Shown: positions 36,342-44,819 of the stretch, in pieces
How the letters are laid out: each line of letters begins with the position of its first letter
How positions within the stretch are numbered: the first letter of the stretch is position 1
Source of the DNA: Cytophagales bacterium
GTDB taxonomy: Bacteria > Bacteroidota > Bacteroidia > Cytophagales > Spirosomataceae
Assembly (NCBI GenBank): GCA_013298025.1
Contig: JAAFJE010000009.1
Span: 62,001-126,000 of the forward strand
Length of the DNA: 64,000 nucleotides
Direction: 5' to 3'
Program-made: the position numbers and the translations under genes
The notes under the pieces: model-generated
The model's input: the letters and a program-made list of their open reading frames with translations, nothing else
What the model was told of the DNA's origin: nothing
The model's database searches: none

Positions 36342-37376
36342 TCACAAAATAACGATTTCATCGGCATGGGCGACCTCAAAATTTTGGGTTTTGAGGTTCT
36401 CTGCAACCGTTTCTGACGAATGCTTCGACTGAGCTACAGCAATCACATTTTTTTCTTCGTCAAAAATTTCAAAAACTTCACCTTTTTGAAACGAACCTAT
36501 TACTTCTTTAATGCCTACAGCCAACAGACTTTTACGTTTGTTGAGTGCCTGTACCGCTCCTTCGTCAACGACCACCGAGCCTTCGATGGTGCTGCCACTG
36601 CCCAACCATTTTTGGCGGGCCGATAGCGAAGCCTCTTGCGGAGCAAACACCGTTCCCGTTTTTTCGGCAACCGCTTCGATGATGCCATTGGGCTGATTCA
36701 TGCCAAATATCACCACTTTGATACCCATACGAGTAGCCAAGCGTGTATAATTGAGTTTTGAAACCATGCCTCCCAAGCCCAAGGCCGATTTGTCGGTATC
36801 GACATACGCCAGTATCGTTTCGTCGATTTGTGGAATGTAAGGAATGATTTGTTTTTTATCGTCTAAAAATCCTCCTACCGATGTACAAAGCAATAAAGCC
36901 GAAGCCCCAAAACCCGTTGCAATGAGGGTAGCCAATTGGTCGTTATCCGAAAACTTTAGTTCCAAATTACTCACCACGTCATTTTCGTTGGCAATCGGAA
37001 TGATGCCATTTTCCCACAAAGCTTGATAGGTTTCTTTGAGTTGTAAAAACTGGTTTCGATTGGCAAAATGCTGGCGTTCGCAAAGGCTTTGGGCTATAGC
37101 AATACCATATTCGGCAAAATAGCGTGTGTATTTGGCAAGCAATAGCGGATTGCCAATGGCGGCCGCAGCCTTGCGTTCTGTAATTGTTCCTTTGTATTCT
37201 TTGATAAAGCCTTTGCCAGCCCCTACTGCCCCCGACGACACCAGTACAATATGGTATGATTCGTGCAATACGGCTACTTGTCGAGCAATTTCTTGTAAAA
37301 TTGCTTCGTTCAATTCTCCGTTTTTATGTGTAATAGAGGCCGTACCAAACTTTATAACTACAATTGGTTTTGACAT
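36342..37376 (-). CDS. proB: Glutamate 5-kinase with PUA domain
   Basis: ProB phosphorylates glutamate in the first step of proline synthesis. From the ATG at 37376 the protein is 344 residues; the 7 extra upstream codons are unlikely to be translated. The amino-acid kinase domain shows KFGTASIT, VSSGAVGAGK, ANENDVVS, FSDNDQLATLIA and GLGGMVSKL. The C-terminal part (about 270-344) is a PUA domain with VVVDEGAVQALN and LLAVGIKEV. It is the last gene of the arginine cluster, separated from argD by a hairpin terminator. No proA was seen next to it. Confidence 0.94.
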   Translation of the reverse strand: MSKPIVVIKFGTASITHKNGELNEAILQEIARQVAVLHESYHIVLVSSGAVGAGKGFIKEYKGTITERKAAAAIGNPLLLAKYTRYFAEYGIAIAQSLCERQHFANRNQFLQLKETYQALWENGIIPIANENDVVSNLELKFSDNDQLATLIATGFGASALLLCTSVGGFLDDKKQIIPYIPQIDETILAYVDTDKSALGLGGMVSKLNYTRLATRMGIKVVIFGMNQPNGIIEAVAEKTGTVFAPQEASLSARQKWLGSGSTIEGSVVVDEGAVQALNKRKSLLAVGIKEVIGSFQKGEVFEIFDEEKNVIAVAQSKHSSETVAENLKTQNFEVAHADEIVIL

Positions 37377-37391
37377 AAATTTGTATGAAAA

Positions 37392-37430
37392 AGGCAAAAG
37401 TTTATGTAATTTACACCTAAACTTTTGCCT
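37392..37430 (-). terminator. Terminator between argD and proB
   Basis: Perfect 13-bp stem (37392-37404 and 37418-37430, 13-base loop). On the minus strand it is followed by five T residues. It ends just before the proB start, so it could also act as an attenuator for proB. Confidence 0.78.
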
Positions 37431-37449
37431 ATAAATTATTGTTTTTCAA

Positions 37450-38568
37450 TTAAATAACTTTTTGTAAAGCTTCCAAAAATCTATCGCATTCGGTTTGGGT
37501 AAGAGCCAAGCTAGGCAACAAACGAAGGGTATGCTTGCCAGCGTATCCACAGAAAATTTTATGCTCAAACAGCAAGGCATCTCTGATGGCATCAACGGGC
37601 TGTTCAAATTCAATGCCAATCATCAAGCCTCTGCCACGCAACTCTTTGATGCCGTTTATTTGCTTCAATTGCGTCATCAAATAATCGCCTAATGTTGCGG
37701 CATTTTCGATTAAATTTTCTTCTTTGATTACGTCCAACACCGCCACGGCTGCCGTACAAGCCAGATGATTTCCTCCAAAAGTTGTGCCCAACATCCCAAA
37801 TTTAGCTTGGAATTTAGGTGAAATCAACACGCCCCCAATCGGAAAGCCATTGCCCATGCCTTTGGCGGTTGTCATGAGGTCGGGATGGATATTGGCATAT
37901 TGATGCGAGAAAAATTTACCCGAACGTCCGTAGCCACATTGTACAGAATCGAGAATCAAAATCGCTCCTGTTTTATCGCATAGCTCACGAGCCGCCTGTA
38001 AAAACGCTTCCGAAGCTACTTGGATACCGCCTACGCCTTGAATGCCTTCTACGATGACAGCACAGGTTTCGTCGGTAACGTGTTGCTTGAGTGCCTCAAT
38101 GTCGTTTAAGGGTAAAAAGCTTACGTGTTCGTCGTAGTTGATGGGGGCAATAATCGACTTATTGTCTGTCACAGCCACCGCACCAGCCGTGCGTCCATGA
38201 AAGGCTTTATTGAAAGCAATGACCTTTTTTCTTCCATTAAAAAACGAAGCCAATTTCAACGCATTTTCGTTGGCTTCTGCTCCCGAATTGCACAAAAACA
38301 AGGAATAGTCTTCATAACCCGAAAGCTTTCCTAGCTTTTCAGCCAATGCTTCCTGCACAGGAATTTTAACAGAATTAGAGTAAAAGCTGATATTATTCAG
38401 TTGTTCGGTCAATTTTGCCACATAGTATGGGTGCGAATGCCCAATAGAAATCACAGCATGACCGCCGTACAGGTCGAGGTATTCAACCCCATTTTTATCC
38501 CATAAATAACTGCCTTTGGCTTTTACGGGTTCTATATCATATAAAGGATAAACGTTAAATAAATTCAT
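37450..38568 (-). CDS. argD: Acetyl/succinylornithine aminotransferase
   Basis: A class-III PLP aminotransferase of 372 residues from the ATG at 38568. Landmarks are CNSGAEANENALKLA (phosphate-binding), AFHGRT, the PLP aspartate in ILILDSVQCGYGRSG, and the Schiff-base lysine in LMTTAKGMGNGFPIG, followed by TTFGGNHLACTAA. It converts the acylated glutamate semialdehyde made by ArgC to acylated ornithine. In Bacteroidota the acyl group may be succinyl, so the exact substrate is left open. It lies downstream of argC and the outer-membrane barrel gene on the same strand. Confidence 0.93.
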   Translation of the reverse strand: MNLFNVYPLYDIEPVKAKGSYLWDKNGVEYLDLYGGHAVISIGHSHPYYVAKLTEQLNNISFYSNSVKIPVQEALAEKLGKLSGYEDYSLFLCNSGAEANENALKLASFFNGRKKVIAFNKAFHGRTAGAVAVTDNKSIIAPINYDEHVSFLPLNDIEALKQHVTDETCAVIVEGIQGVGGIQVASEAFLQAARELCDKTGAILILDSVQCGYGRSGKFFSHQYANIHPDLMTTAKGMGNGFPIGGVLISPKFQAKFGMLGTTFGGNHLACTAAVAVLDVIKEENLIENAATLGDYLMTQLKQINGIKELRGRGLMIGIEFEQPVDAIRDALLFEHKIFCGYAGKHTLRLLPSLALTQTECDRFLEALQKVI

Positions 38569-38605
38569 TGTTCGATACAAATTTAAGTATGAATGATTTG
38601 CCCTG

Positions 38606-39451
38606 TTATTTGTGGGCTTTTCCTATTTTTACCCCTAGTACAAAGTAATCTTCTAAGTACCAGATGGTTTGTTTGGCATAGTCCGAATCTCTGCCTGTTG
38701 TACGAATATCGTTGAGGCGGCCAAAGCCTCCTTTGATGTCGTTTCGGAAGAAGATACGTCGGGTAATATCAAATTGTAAACCCGTTTTCAATGCCATGCC
38801 ATAGCCTGCTACATTCCAATAATTATTTTTTCCAACGGTAAACAAACGTACATCACTTCGGGGGACAAACAAGCCAATGCCAACGCCAGCAACCCAGTCG
38901 AGGCCTTGAATGCCATTTTTGGCTTTCCAAAGTTTATCGTATCTTTCTAAGTCAACACTGGCAAAATTGAACCCATCGGTATGCTCGAATGTGAGAAAAT
39001 CCTGAGAATTAACCACAAAAGGCGTATGGTTGTAAGTACCTACATATTGCGGATTTACGGTAATGGCAGGGCTGGATACCTGTGCCGAGATTGTTCCTGA
39101 AATAGTACTCGCTTGGTCGTTTACCATGACATATTTCATGTGGTCCCAGCCAATCGACACCGCCCAGTGGTCTTTAAAGAAATAGCCTCCTCTGAAATTG
39201 AATTGAGGAATGGAGAACAAACCTGGGTCGTAATATTCTCTTCCTAGGGGTGTTGGGGCATCTTTGGCAACTACATCATGCAAGGTAAAATTATAGCCTT
39301 CGCCAATAAACGTAATATCTGAATTGGCATACGTAGAGCGATTGTAGCCCCAATAAACAAACCATTCGCCTTTTCTGCTGTACGGTTTTTCTGTTTGTGC
39401 GAGTGTCGAGAAAGAGTATAGGACACTCAAGCAAAGCAATAGTTTTTTCAT
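38606..39451 (-). CDS. Outer-membrane beta-barrel protein inside the arginine cluster
   Basis: A 281-residue protein with a signal peptide ending at TLAQ (about residue 19). Alternating aromatic and polar strands (EWFVYWGYNRSTY, FNFRGGYFFKDHWAVSIGWDHMKYV, FFRNDIKGGFGRL, FVLGVKIG) indicate an outer-membrane barrel of about eight or more strands. No specific family is recognised. It sits between argC and argD, 37 bases from argD and 45 from argC. It has no obvious link to arginine synthesis, so its position may reflect insertion or shared expression. Confidence 0.7.
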   Translation of the reverse strand: MKKLLLCLSVLYSFSTLAQTEKPYSRKGEWFVYWGYNRSTYANSDITFIGEGYNFTLHDVVAKDAPTPLGREYYDPGLFSIPQFNFRGGYFFKDHWAVSIGWDHMKYVMVNDQASTISGTISAQVSSPAITVNPQYVGTYNHTPFVVNSQDFLTFEHTDGFNFASVDLERYDKLWKAKNGIQGLDWVAGVGIGLFVPRSDVRLFTVGKNNYWNVAGYGMALKTGLQFDITRRIFFRNDIKGGFGRLNDIRTTGRDSDYAKQTIWYLEDYFVLGVKIGKAHK

Positions 39452-39496
39452 GTATTGGATGTTTTATAAAATGCTCGTTTATGAATATTCGATGCC

Positions 39497-40456
39497 TTAA
39501 AACCCTACACTTTTCAAGCCTAAACCTGTTTTTTCAGGAAGGCCAAAAAGCAAGTTCATATTCTGAACGGCTTGTCCTGATGCTCCTTTTACAAGGTTGT
39601 CAATTACGCTTGTAATCAGTAAATTACCTTCGTGTAATTCTAAAGAAAGTAAACATTTGTTGGTATTTACCACTTGTTTTACATCAACTGGCGTTTCGCT
39701 TACGTGGGTAAAAGGATGTTCGGCATAATAGTTTTTATACAAAGTTTTGGCTTCTTCTAATGTACCCTCAAATTTTGTATAAACATTTGCCATAATACCA
39801 CGGGTAAAATTGCCACGGTACGGAATAAAGTTGAGTGCCTCGTCGAAGCCCGTTTGTAGCGAATCAAGCACCATGCCTATTTCGGTAAGGTGTTGGTGCG
39901 TAAATGCTTTATAAATCGAAATGTTGTTGTTACGCCAAGAAAAATGGCTCGTTGCCGAAAGCGATTGCCCAGCCCCAGTAGAACCCGTAACAGCCGAAAT
40001 ATGTACCTCCGATGCTATGCCTTGAGCTGCTGCCAATGGCAACAATGCCAATTCTATCGACGTAGCAAAGCACCCCGGATTGGCAATGTATTGGGCTGCT
40101 TGAATCTTGCTTTTTTGTAACTCTGCCAAGCCATACACAAAGCCTTCCGATTGGTTGCGGAAATCAGTACTTAAATCAATGATTTTAACATCTTTGAACG
40201 CAGGATTGGCGGCCAAAAACTTCTTCGATTCGCCGTGTCCCGAACATAAAAACACTACATCTATATCGGTATCGAGCGTATCAGAAAAACACAAATCGGT
40301 ATCGCCCAACAAATCGGTATGCGTAGCGTACAAGGGCTTGCCAGCTTGCGATTTAGAATTGACATAAACGATATGCACCGATGGGTGATGAATTAAAATT
40401 CTGAGTAATTCGCCTCCTGTATAGCCTGCTCCACCAATAATTCCTACTTTAATCAT
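39497..40456 (-). CDS. argC: N-acetyl-gamma-glutamyl-phosphate reductase
   Basis: The 319-residue protein reduces acyl-glutamyl phosphate to the semialdehyde using NADPH. The N-terminal Rossmann motif is GIIGGAGYTGGELLR. The catalytic cysteine lies in IANPGCFATS (Cys about 129), followed by SAVTGSTGAGQ and a conserved HRHLPEI-like region seen here as HQHLTEI. Length fits the short type found in Bacteroidota. It follows argG in the cluster, separated from it by a long hairpin. Confidence 0.95.
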   Translation of the reverse strand: MIKVGIIGGAGYTGGELLRILIHHPSVHIVYVNSKSQAGKPLYATHTDLLGDTDLCFSDTLDTDIDVVFLCSGHGESKKFLAANPAFKDVKIIDLSTDFRNQSEGFVYGLAELQKSKIQAAQYIANPGCFATSIELALLPLAAAQGIASEVHISAVTGSTGAGQSLSATSHFSWRNNNISIYKAFTHQHLTEIGMVLDSLQTGFDEALNFIPYRGNFTRGIMANVYTKFEGTLEEAKTLYKNYYAEHPFTHVSETPVDVKQVVNTNKCLLSLELHEGNLLITSVIDNLVKGASGQAVQNMNLLFGLPEKTGLGLKSVGF

Positions 40457-40473
40457 GATTGTCTAAAAAATTA

Positions 40474-40528
40474 AATGCTGTGGTTCTTTCTTCCAAAAGA
40501 TGATTTTGGAGGAAAGTACCACAGCATT
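40474..40528 (-). terminator. Long hairpin between argG and argC (terminator or attenuator)
   Basis: A 25-bp inverted repeat (40474-40498 and 40504-40528, 5-base loop) with one mismatch and one G-U pair. On the minus strand it is followed by TTAATTTTTT. Its strength inside an otherwise co-directional operon suggests a regulated terminator or an mRNA-stabilising hairpin. Confidence 0.75.
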
Positions 40529-40544
40529 GATTATAATGATAATC

Positions 40545-41744
40545 TTAGTTATTTGCTAATTCTGTTACTTTTCTGTGAATCATCGTTTGGTTTGATGCAA
40601 TTTTCGAGAAACCTCGGACATCATCACCAGACCACGCATTGTTCATTTCGCCATACGAGCCAAATACCGACGACATCAAATCGTATTTCGATTCGATACC
40701 TACCACATAATAACGGTAAGGGGCTAAATGAATTTCTACCGTACCTGTCACATTGCTTTGGGTATCGGCCAAGAAAGTTTCAAAATTACGCATGACTGGC
40801 TCTAAGAATTGCCCTTCGTGCAACATCGTGCCATACATTTCAGCAACGTTTTGTTTCCAATACAATTGTTGTTTGGTCAATGTATGTTTTTCGAGCAAAT
40901 GGTGAGCTTTGATAATCAACAAAGGGGCGGCGGCTTCAAAGCCAACACGACCTTTGATGCCAATAATGGTATCGCCCACGTGAATGTCACGCCCTACGCC
41001 ATAAGGAGCAGCGATGTCGGTCAATTGACGAATAGCCGCAACTGGCGAAAGCGTTTCGCCATTGATGCCAACTAATTCACCTTTTTCAAAATGAAGTTTT
41101 ACCGACTCTTCTCCTGTTTTAGTCACTTGGGTTGGCCAAGCTTCTTCTGGCAAATATCCACCCGAAGTAAGGGTTTCTTTGCCACCAACCGATGTTCCCC
41201 ACAAGCCTTTGTTGATAGAATAAGCTGCTTTATGCCATTCTCTCACCACACCTTTGGCTTTCAAAAACTCAATTTCAGCCTCACGTGATAGTTTCAAATC
41301 ACGGATAGGCGTAATAATTTCAACTGCTGGCGTTAAGATACGGAACACCACATCGAAACGTACTTGGTCATTCCCTGCACCAGTACTGCCGTGAGCAATA
41401 GCGGTAGCACCAATTTGGTTGGCATATTCTGCTACAGCAGTAGCTTGAAATACACGCTCGGCCGATACCGACAACGGATACGTATTGTTTTTCAATACAT
41501 TACCAAAAACCATGTAACGGATACAATCGTTGTAGTATTTTTCTACCACATCCAATGTCACGTGCGATGCCACGCCCAAGCCATAAGCTTTTTGCTCAAT
41601 GTCTTTTAGTTCTTCTGCTGAAAATCCTCCTGTGTCAACCAATGCCGAATGCACTTCGTATCCACGCTCTTCGGCTAGATATTTTACACAAAACGAGGTG
41701 TCGAGACCTCCAGAGAATGCTAATAATACTTTAGGTTTACTCAT
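40545..41744 (-). CDS. argG: Argininosuccinate synthase
   Basis: The 399-residue enzyme joins citrulline and aspartate using ATP. The PP-loop LAFSGGLDTSF is at residues 8-18. Further landmarks are AIAHGSTGAGNDQVRFD, YSINKGLWGTSVGGKE and the C-terminal YRYYVVGIESKYDLMSS. The fold and length are normal. It is the second gene of the arginine cluster, after the GNAT gene, with a 263-base gap that holds AT-rich inverted repeats. Confidence 0.96.
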   Translation of the reverse strand: MSKPKVLLAFSGGLDTSFCVKYLAEERGYEVHSALVDTGGFSAEELKDIEQKAYGLGVASHVTLDVVEKYYNDCIRYMVFGNVLKNNTYPLSVSAERVFQATAVAEYANQIGATAIAHGSTGAGNDQVRFDVVFRILTPAVEIITPIRDLKLSREAEIEFLKAKGVVREWHKAAYSINKGLWGTSVGGKETLTSGGYLPEEAWPTQVTKTGEESVKLHFEKGELVGINGETLSPVAAIRQLTDIAAPYGVGRDIHVGDTIIGIKGRVGFEAAAPLLIIKAHHLLEKHTLTKQQLYWKQNVAEMYGTMLHEGQFLEPVMRNFETFLADTQSNVTGTVEIHLAPYRYYVVGIESKYDLMSSVFGSYGEMNNAWSGDDVRGFSKIASNQTMIHRKVTELANN

Positions 41745-41861
41745 CTGTTTAAACGGATTGAAGATGCAACCGCCATGCGATTGGCTTCATCATTCAATCT
41801 CCTTGGTTGATTCTAAAAATGTATTTTTCGGCTGATAAATTAGTGAGTTGTGAAATTAGTG

Positions 41862-41993
41862 AATTGTGAATGAGCGAATTGTGAATTAATTTTTTATTTT
41901 TAATGACTTACAGATTCAACTCAATTTTGATTAAAACAAAGTATAAGTTGCTAAAAATCAAAACACTCATTCACAATTGACAATTCACAATTT
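41862..41993. repeat. AATTGTGAATTG-type inverted repeats between argG and the GNAT gene
   Basis: AATTGTGAATGAG (41862-41874) is an exact inverted copy of CTCATTCACAATT (41966-41978). Further copies of AATTGTGAATT and CAATTCACAATT lie beside them (41877-41889 and 41981-41993). The same sequence family flanks the hairpin near 56.4-56.6 kb. Confidence 0.65.
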
Positions 41994-42007
41994 TTCATTG
42001 ATATTTA

Positions 42008-42721
42008 CTACACAATTTCTTTTTTAAGTTTACGCTCTTTCATGCGTTCGCCCATTTTCAAGAACATTTTTTCTTTGATAGACAAAAGTCTTTCCAATAC
42101 TTTTACATCTTTCAAAAAGTTCCATTTTTCGTGTTCGCTTGCTTGTATTCCTTCTTCTGCTTCAGATCTTTGTTTCGCCTTTTTTTCCCATTCTGGGTCA
42201 AAAATCATTCCTGTACACAAGCAGTGCTTGCGACCTGTGCGAGAAAGAACATCGTAATTAACGCAAGATTGGCAGCCTTTCCAGAAGGCATCATCAACGG
42301 GCAACTCGCTGAAAGTAGTAGGCTCATAGCCCAACTCCGAGTTGATTTTCATGACAGCCAACGAAGTAGTAATACCAATGATTTTGGCATCGGGATATTT
42401 AGAACGAGAAAGTTCAAAAGCCTTGGCTTTCACGGCTTTAGCTACGCCATATTTACGCCATTCAGGACGTACAATCAAGCCCGAATTGGCCACAAATTTG
42501 CCATGTTCCCACGTTTCTACATAACAAAACCCTACGAAATCGCCTTGTGCGTCGGTAGCTACAATGGCTTTGCCTTCGTTGATTTTATCTCTCAAATATT
42601 GTGGCGAACGTTTGGCGATGCCTGTGCCACGAGCCTTGGCTGATTCTTCCATTTCGAGGCAAATAGCCTCGGCCAGATGTAAATGTTCAGCGGATGCAAC
42701 CTGAACTGTGTATTGATTCAT
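42008..42721 (-). CDS. GNAT acyltransferase, candidate first enzyme of arginine synthesis
   Basis: A 237-residue protein. The GNAT core has VGFCYVETW, GLIVRPEWRKYGVAKAVKAKAFELS (the acetyl-CoA loop R/K-x-x-G-V-A is about 89-94) and GITTSLAVMKINSELGY. It then adds two cysteine pairs, C150xxC153 and C167xC169, that may bind zinc, and a charged helical tail. In Bacteroidota a GNAT protein at the head of the arg operon is thought to make N-acyl-glutamate. The position next to argG, argC and argD supports this role, but the substrate is not shown by sequence. Confidence 0.78.
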   Translation of the reverse strand: MNQYTVQVASAEHLHLAEAICLEMEESAKARGTGIAKRSPQYLRDKINEGKAIVATDAQGDFVGFCYVETWEHGKFVANSGLIVRPEWRKYGVAKAVKAKAFELSRSKYPDAKIIGITTSLAVMKINSELGYEPTTFSELPVDDAFWKGCQSCVNYDVLSRTGRKHCLCTGMIFDPEWEKKAKQRSEAEEGIQASEHEKWNFLKDVKVLERLLSIKEKMFLKMGERMKERKLKKEIV

Positions 42722-43314
42722 TGAATGATAGCGATAGCGTCAACCTGCTACGGTTCAAGGAGTTAAGTCTAAAAAAACAAAAAACAAAAGAGAGAATGAT
42801 ACAACCTACCACATAGGTAAGCCCAAGAAGATGTAGGGTCAAACCCTAAAAAAGAATGGTCGCCTACGTAAAGACGTAGTAAGTGTGCGAGGAATATGTA
42901 AAAAGAATTTTTTCACTTTGATGACGTTGATTATATGCCAAAAAATGGTAAAAAAGCCTCTCTTTATAACAGATTTTAAAGACGACCACTAAAAGAAATT
43001 TTCTTGTTGATTATAAAAATCGTGCAAAGTTTACCAAAACAAAATGTAAGATGCAAGCGTTTTTTTTAAATGTTTTTAAATTTGTTGAAAAATGTAGCAG
43101 AAACAGTATTTTAAGCCCTTTTTTTGGTATAATTCAAGGGCTGAAAGCAAACAATACTGCAAGGCAAGTATGTAGTAAGAGATTTTGAAAAGCCAAGAAT
43201 TTTCTGTATCATTGATACACAAAGCCCTATTATTTAAGAAAAAATACTTAGTTGTAGAAGGGTTTTATCCGTAAAAATAACAATGCTCTAATCTATGACA
43301 ACGCCAAACATACT
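42722..43314. other. Intergenic region between divergent arginine cluster and aat
   Basis: About 590 AT-rich bases with no gene. Two small hairpins lie 110-160 bases upstream of the GNAT start: TAGGGT-CAA-ACCCTA (42834-42848) and CTACG-TAAAGA-CGTAG (42864-42868/42875-42879). They could belong to the 5' leader of the arginine transcript. No exact promoter consensus was found on either strand. Confidence 0.45.
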
Positions 43315-43980
43315 ATGGATGAACTGACAGCAGAAGATTTGATGTATGGATACACGCACGGGATTTTCCCGATGGCAGACACCGATGGCTCGCTTTATTG
43401 GTATTCGCCAGACCCACGTGCCATTATCCCAATCGACACGTACAAACCGCCTAAATCGTTGAAACCCATTTTGAATAAACGAAACTTTGACATAAAAATC
43501 AATGCCAATTTTGAACAGGTGATGCGGTTGTGTGCCGCTCCTCGTTTGAATGAACCCGACACTTGGATTTCGGAAGAAATTATTCAAGCGTATTGTGCCT
43601 TGCACCAGATGGGGCTGGCGCATTCTATCGAAACGCATCAAGCAGGTAAATTGGTCGGAGGGCTTTATGGCGTTGCTATTGGCGGAGTGTTCTTTGGCGA
43701 GTCGATGTTTTACCTTGAACCCAACGCCTCCAAAATCGCCTTTCACCACCTTATCATGATTTTACGCCGACAAGGCTACGAACTGCTCGATACGCAGTTT
43801 ATCAACGATAACGTAAAGCGTTATGGTGCTATCGAAATTAGTCGCAACGAATATGTACGCTTGCTCAGAAAGGCGATTCCGAAACCTTGCTTGTTTGTGG
43901 ACGAAACCGTGCAGCAGTTTGTCAATTCGCCCCAAGCACATTTATATATCGCCAATAGCCTTAGAAGTGAAGAGCGTTGA
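43315..43980 (+). CDS. aat: Leucyl/phenylalanyl-tRNA--protein transferase
   Basis: This N-end-rule enzyme adds Leu or Phe to proteins with N-terminal Arg or Lys and so marks them for ClpAP. The 221-residue protein shows the family blocks YAYTHGIFPM-like (here YGYTHGIFPMAD), YWYSPDPRAIIP, GGLYGVAIGGVFFGESMF and LLDTQFINDNVKRYGAIEISR. The start at 43315 is the first in-frame ATG before the conserved YGYTHG block. It stands alone on the plus strand. Confidence 0.95.
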   Translation: MDELTAEDLMYGYTHGIFPMADTDGSLYWYSPDPRAIIPIDTYKPPKSLKPILNKRNFDIKINANFEQVMRLCAAPRLNEPDTWISEEIIQAYCALHQMGLAHSIETHQAGKLVGGLYGVAIGGVFFGESMFYLEPNASKIAFHHLIMILRRQGYELLDTQFINDNVKRYGAIEISRNEYVRLLRKAIPKPCLFVDETVQQFVNSPQAHLYIANSLRSEER

Positions 43981-44018
43981 GTAGGAGAGGGGCATAGAAG
44001 ATATGCCCCTTTGGGTAT

Positions 44019-44477
44019 TTATCGGACAACCTTGATCACAAAAATAGATAAGTCGGAAAATAGAATAAAGAAAATACCTACAATCTGGATAAACGCCAAC
44101 GCAGGCAAGACTTTATCTAATATATCTTTTAAATTACCTTCTTTTTCGGGGTTGTAATACACCCACCAAATAGCAAACATAACGTTCATTATGTAGGCAA
44201 AGATAGCCCAGCCTTTGTCTTTGTTCACAATAATGGGGGCTCCTTGCCAACGATCCATTTTATGCTCTAGCATTTTCATAGCGGCATAAGTGGGTAAGTT
44301 GATGTGCATCATCTTACGTAACTCAGGGTTTACTCGGTATTTGTCTGAGCTATAAACCTTGCTGCCATAGTCGAGGGTTTGTTTACTTGTGTAAAATGCT
44401 GTCATAAGCAATAACAATATAAACAGCCCTACTGCGGCGATTAAAATAAACTTAATAATTTTCGTGGAGGTTGTCAT
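44019..44477 (-). CDS. Small membrane protein of unknown function
   Basis: I do not recognise the family. The 152-residue product has three likely membrane segments (about 8-28, 88-106 and 124-148) and a polar region between the first two with YGSKVYSSDKYRVNPELRKMM. It converges on aat with 38 bases between the stops and has no evident operon partner. Codon use looks like that of its neighbours. Confidence 0.6.
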   Translation of the reverse strand: MTTSTKIIKFILIAAVGLFILLLLMTAFYTSKQTLDYGSKVYSSDKYRVNPELRKMMHINLPTYAAMKMLEHKMDRWQGAPIIVNKDKGWAIFAYIMNVMFAIWWVYYNPEKEGNLKDILDKVLPALAFIQIVGIFFILFSDLSIFVIKVVR

Positions 44478-44740
44478 AGGGTTGGATTACTCGAATAAAC
44501 GGTAAAATAATACTTAGGACAAACAAATGCCATTGTTGAACCCAATAGGCTTTTACAACAGATTTATCGCCTTTCTTCAACAACAAAAATAACCGAATCT
44601 CGCTTAATGTGCAAAACAAATCATTGTTAAACATCTTTTTACAAAGTTTATCAGGGATTAATTTTCATTTTTATCAAATAAACCTTTAAATAATTCTATT
44701 CTGTCAAATCAAAAAACAAGTCATTACAAAAAAACAGCTT

Positions 44741-44772
44741 TTTGTAAAATGTAAATGCTCTCCGTATTTTTG
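44741..44772 (+). promoter_or_regulatory. Bacteroidota-type promoter (-33 and -7)
   Basis: TTTG (44741-44744), a 20-base spacer and TATTTTTG (44765-44772) match the Bacteroidota housekeeping promoter in both boxes and spacing. Transcription would begin about 40 bases before the ATG at 44820. This is the best promoter match in the window. Confidence 0.6.
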
Positions 44773-44819
44773 GCATATCAAACCATTTAGCGTATAAAAC
44801 GCAACAATTTGGCAATATC

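Noticed and set aside
42727-42765. tRNA gene suggested by GGTTCAAGG
   Set aside because: No cloverleaf arms or acceptor stem can be formed around it.
44452-44634. 60-codon minus-strand open frame overlapping the small membrane protein gene
   Set aside because: It overlaps the better supported gene in another frame and has no clear signature.
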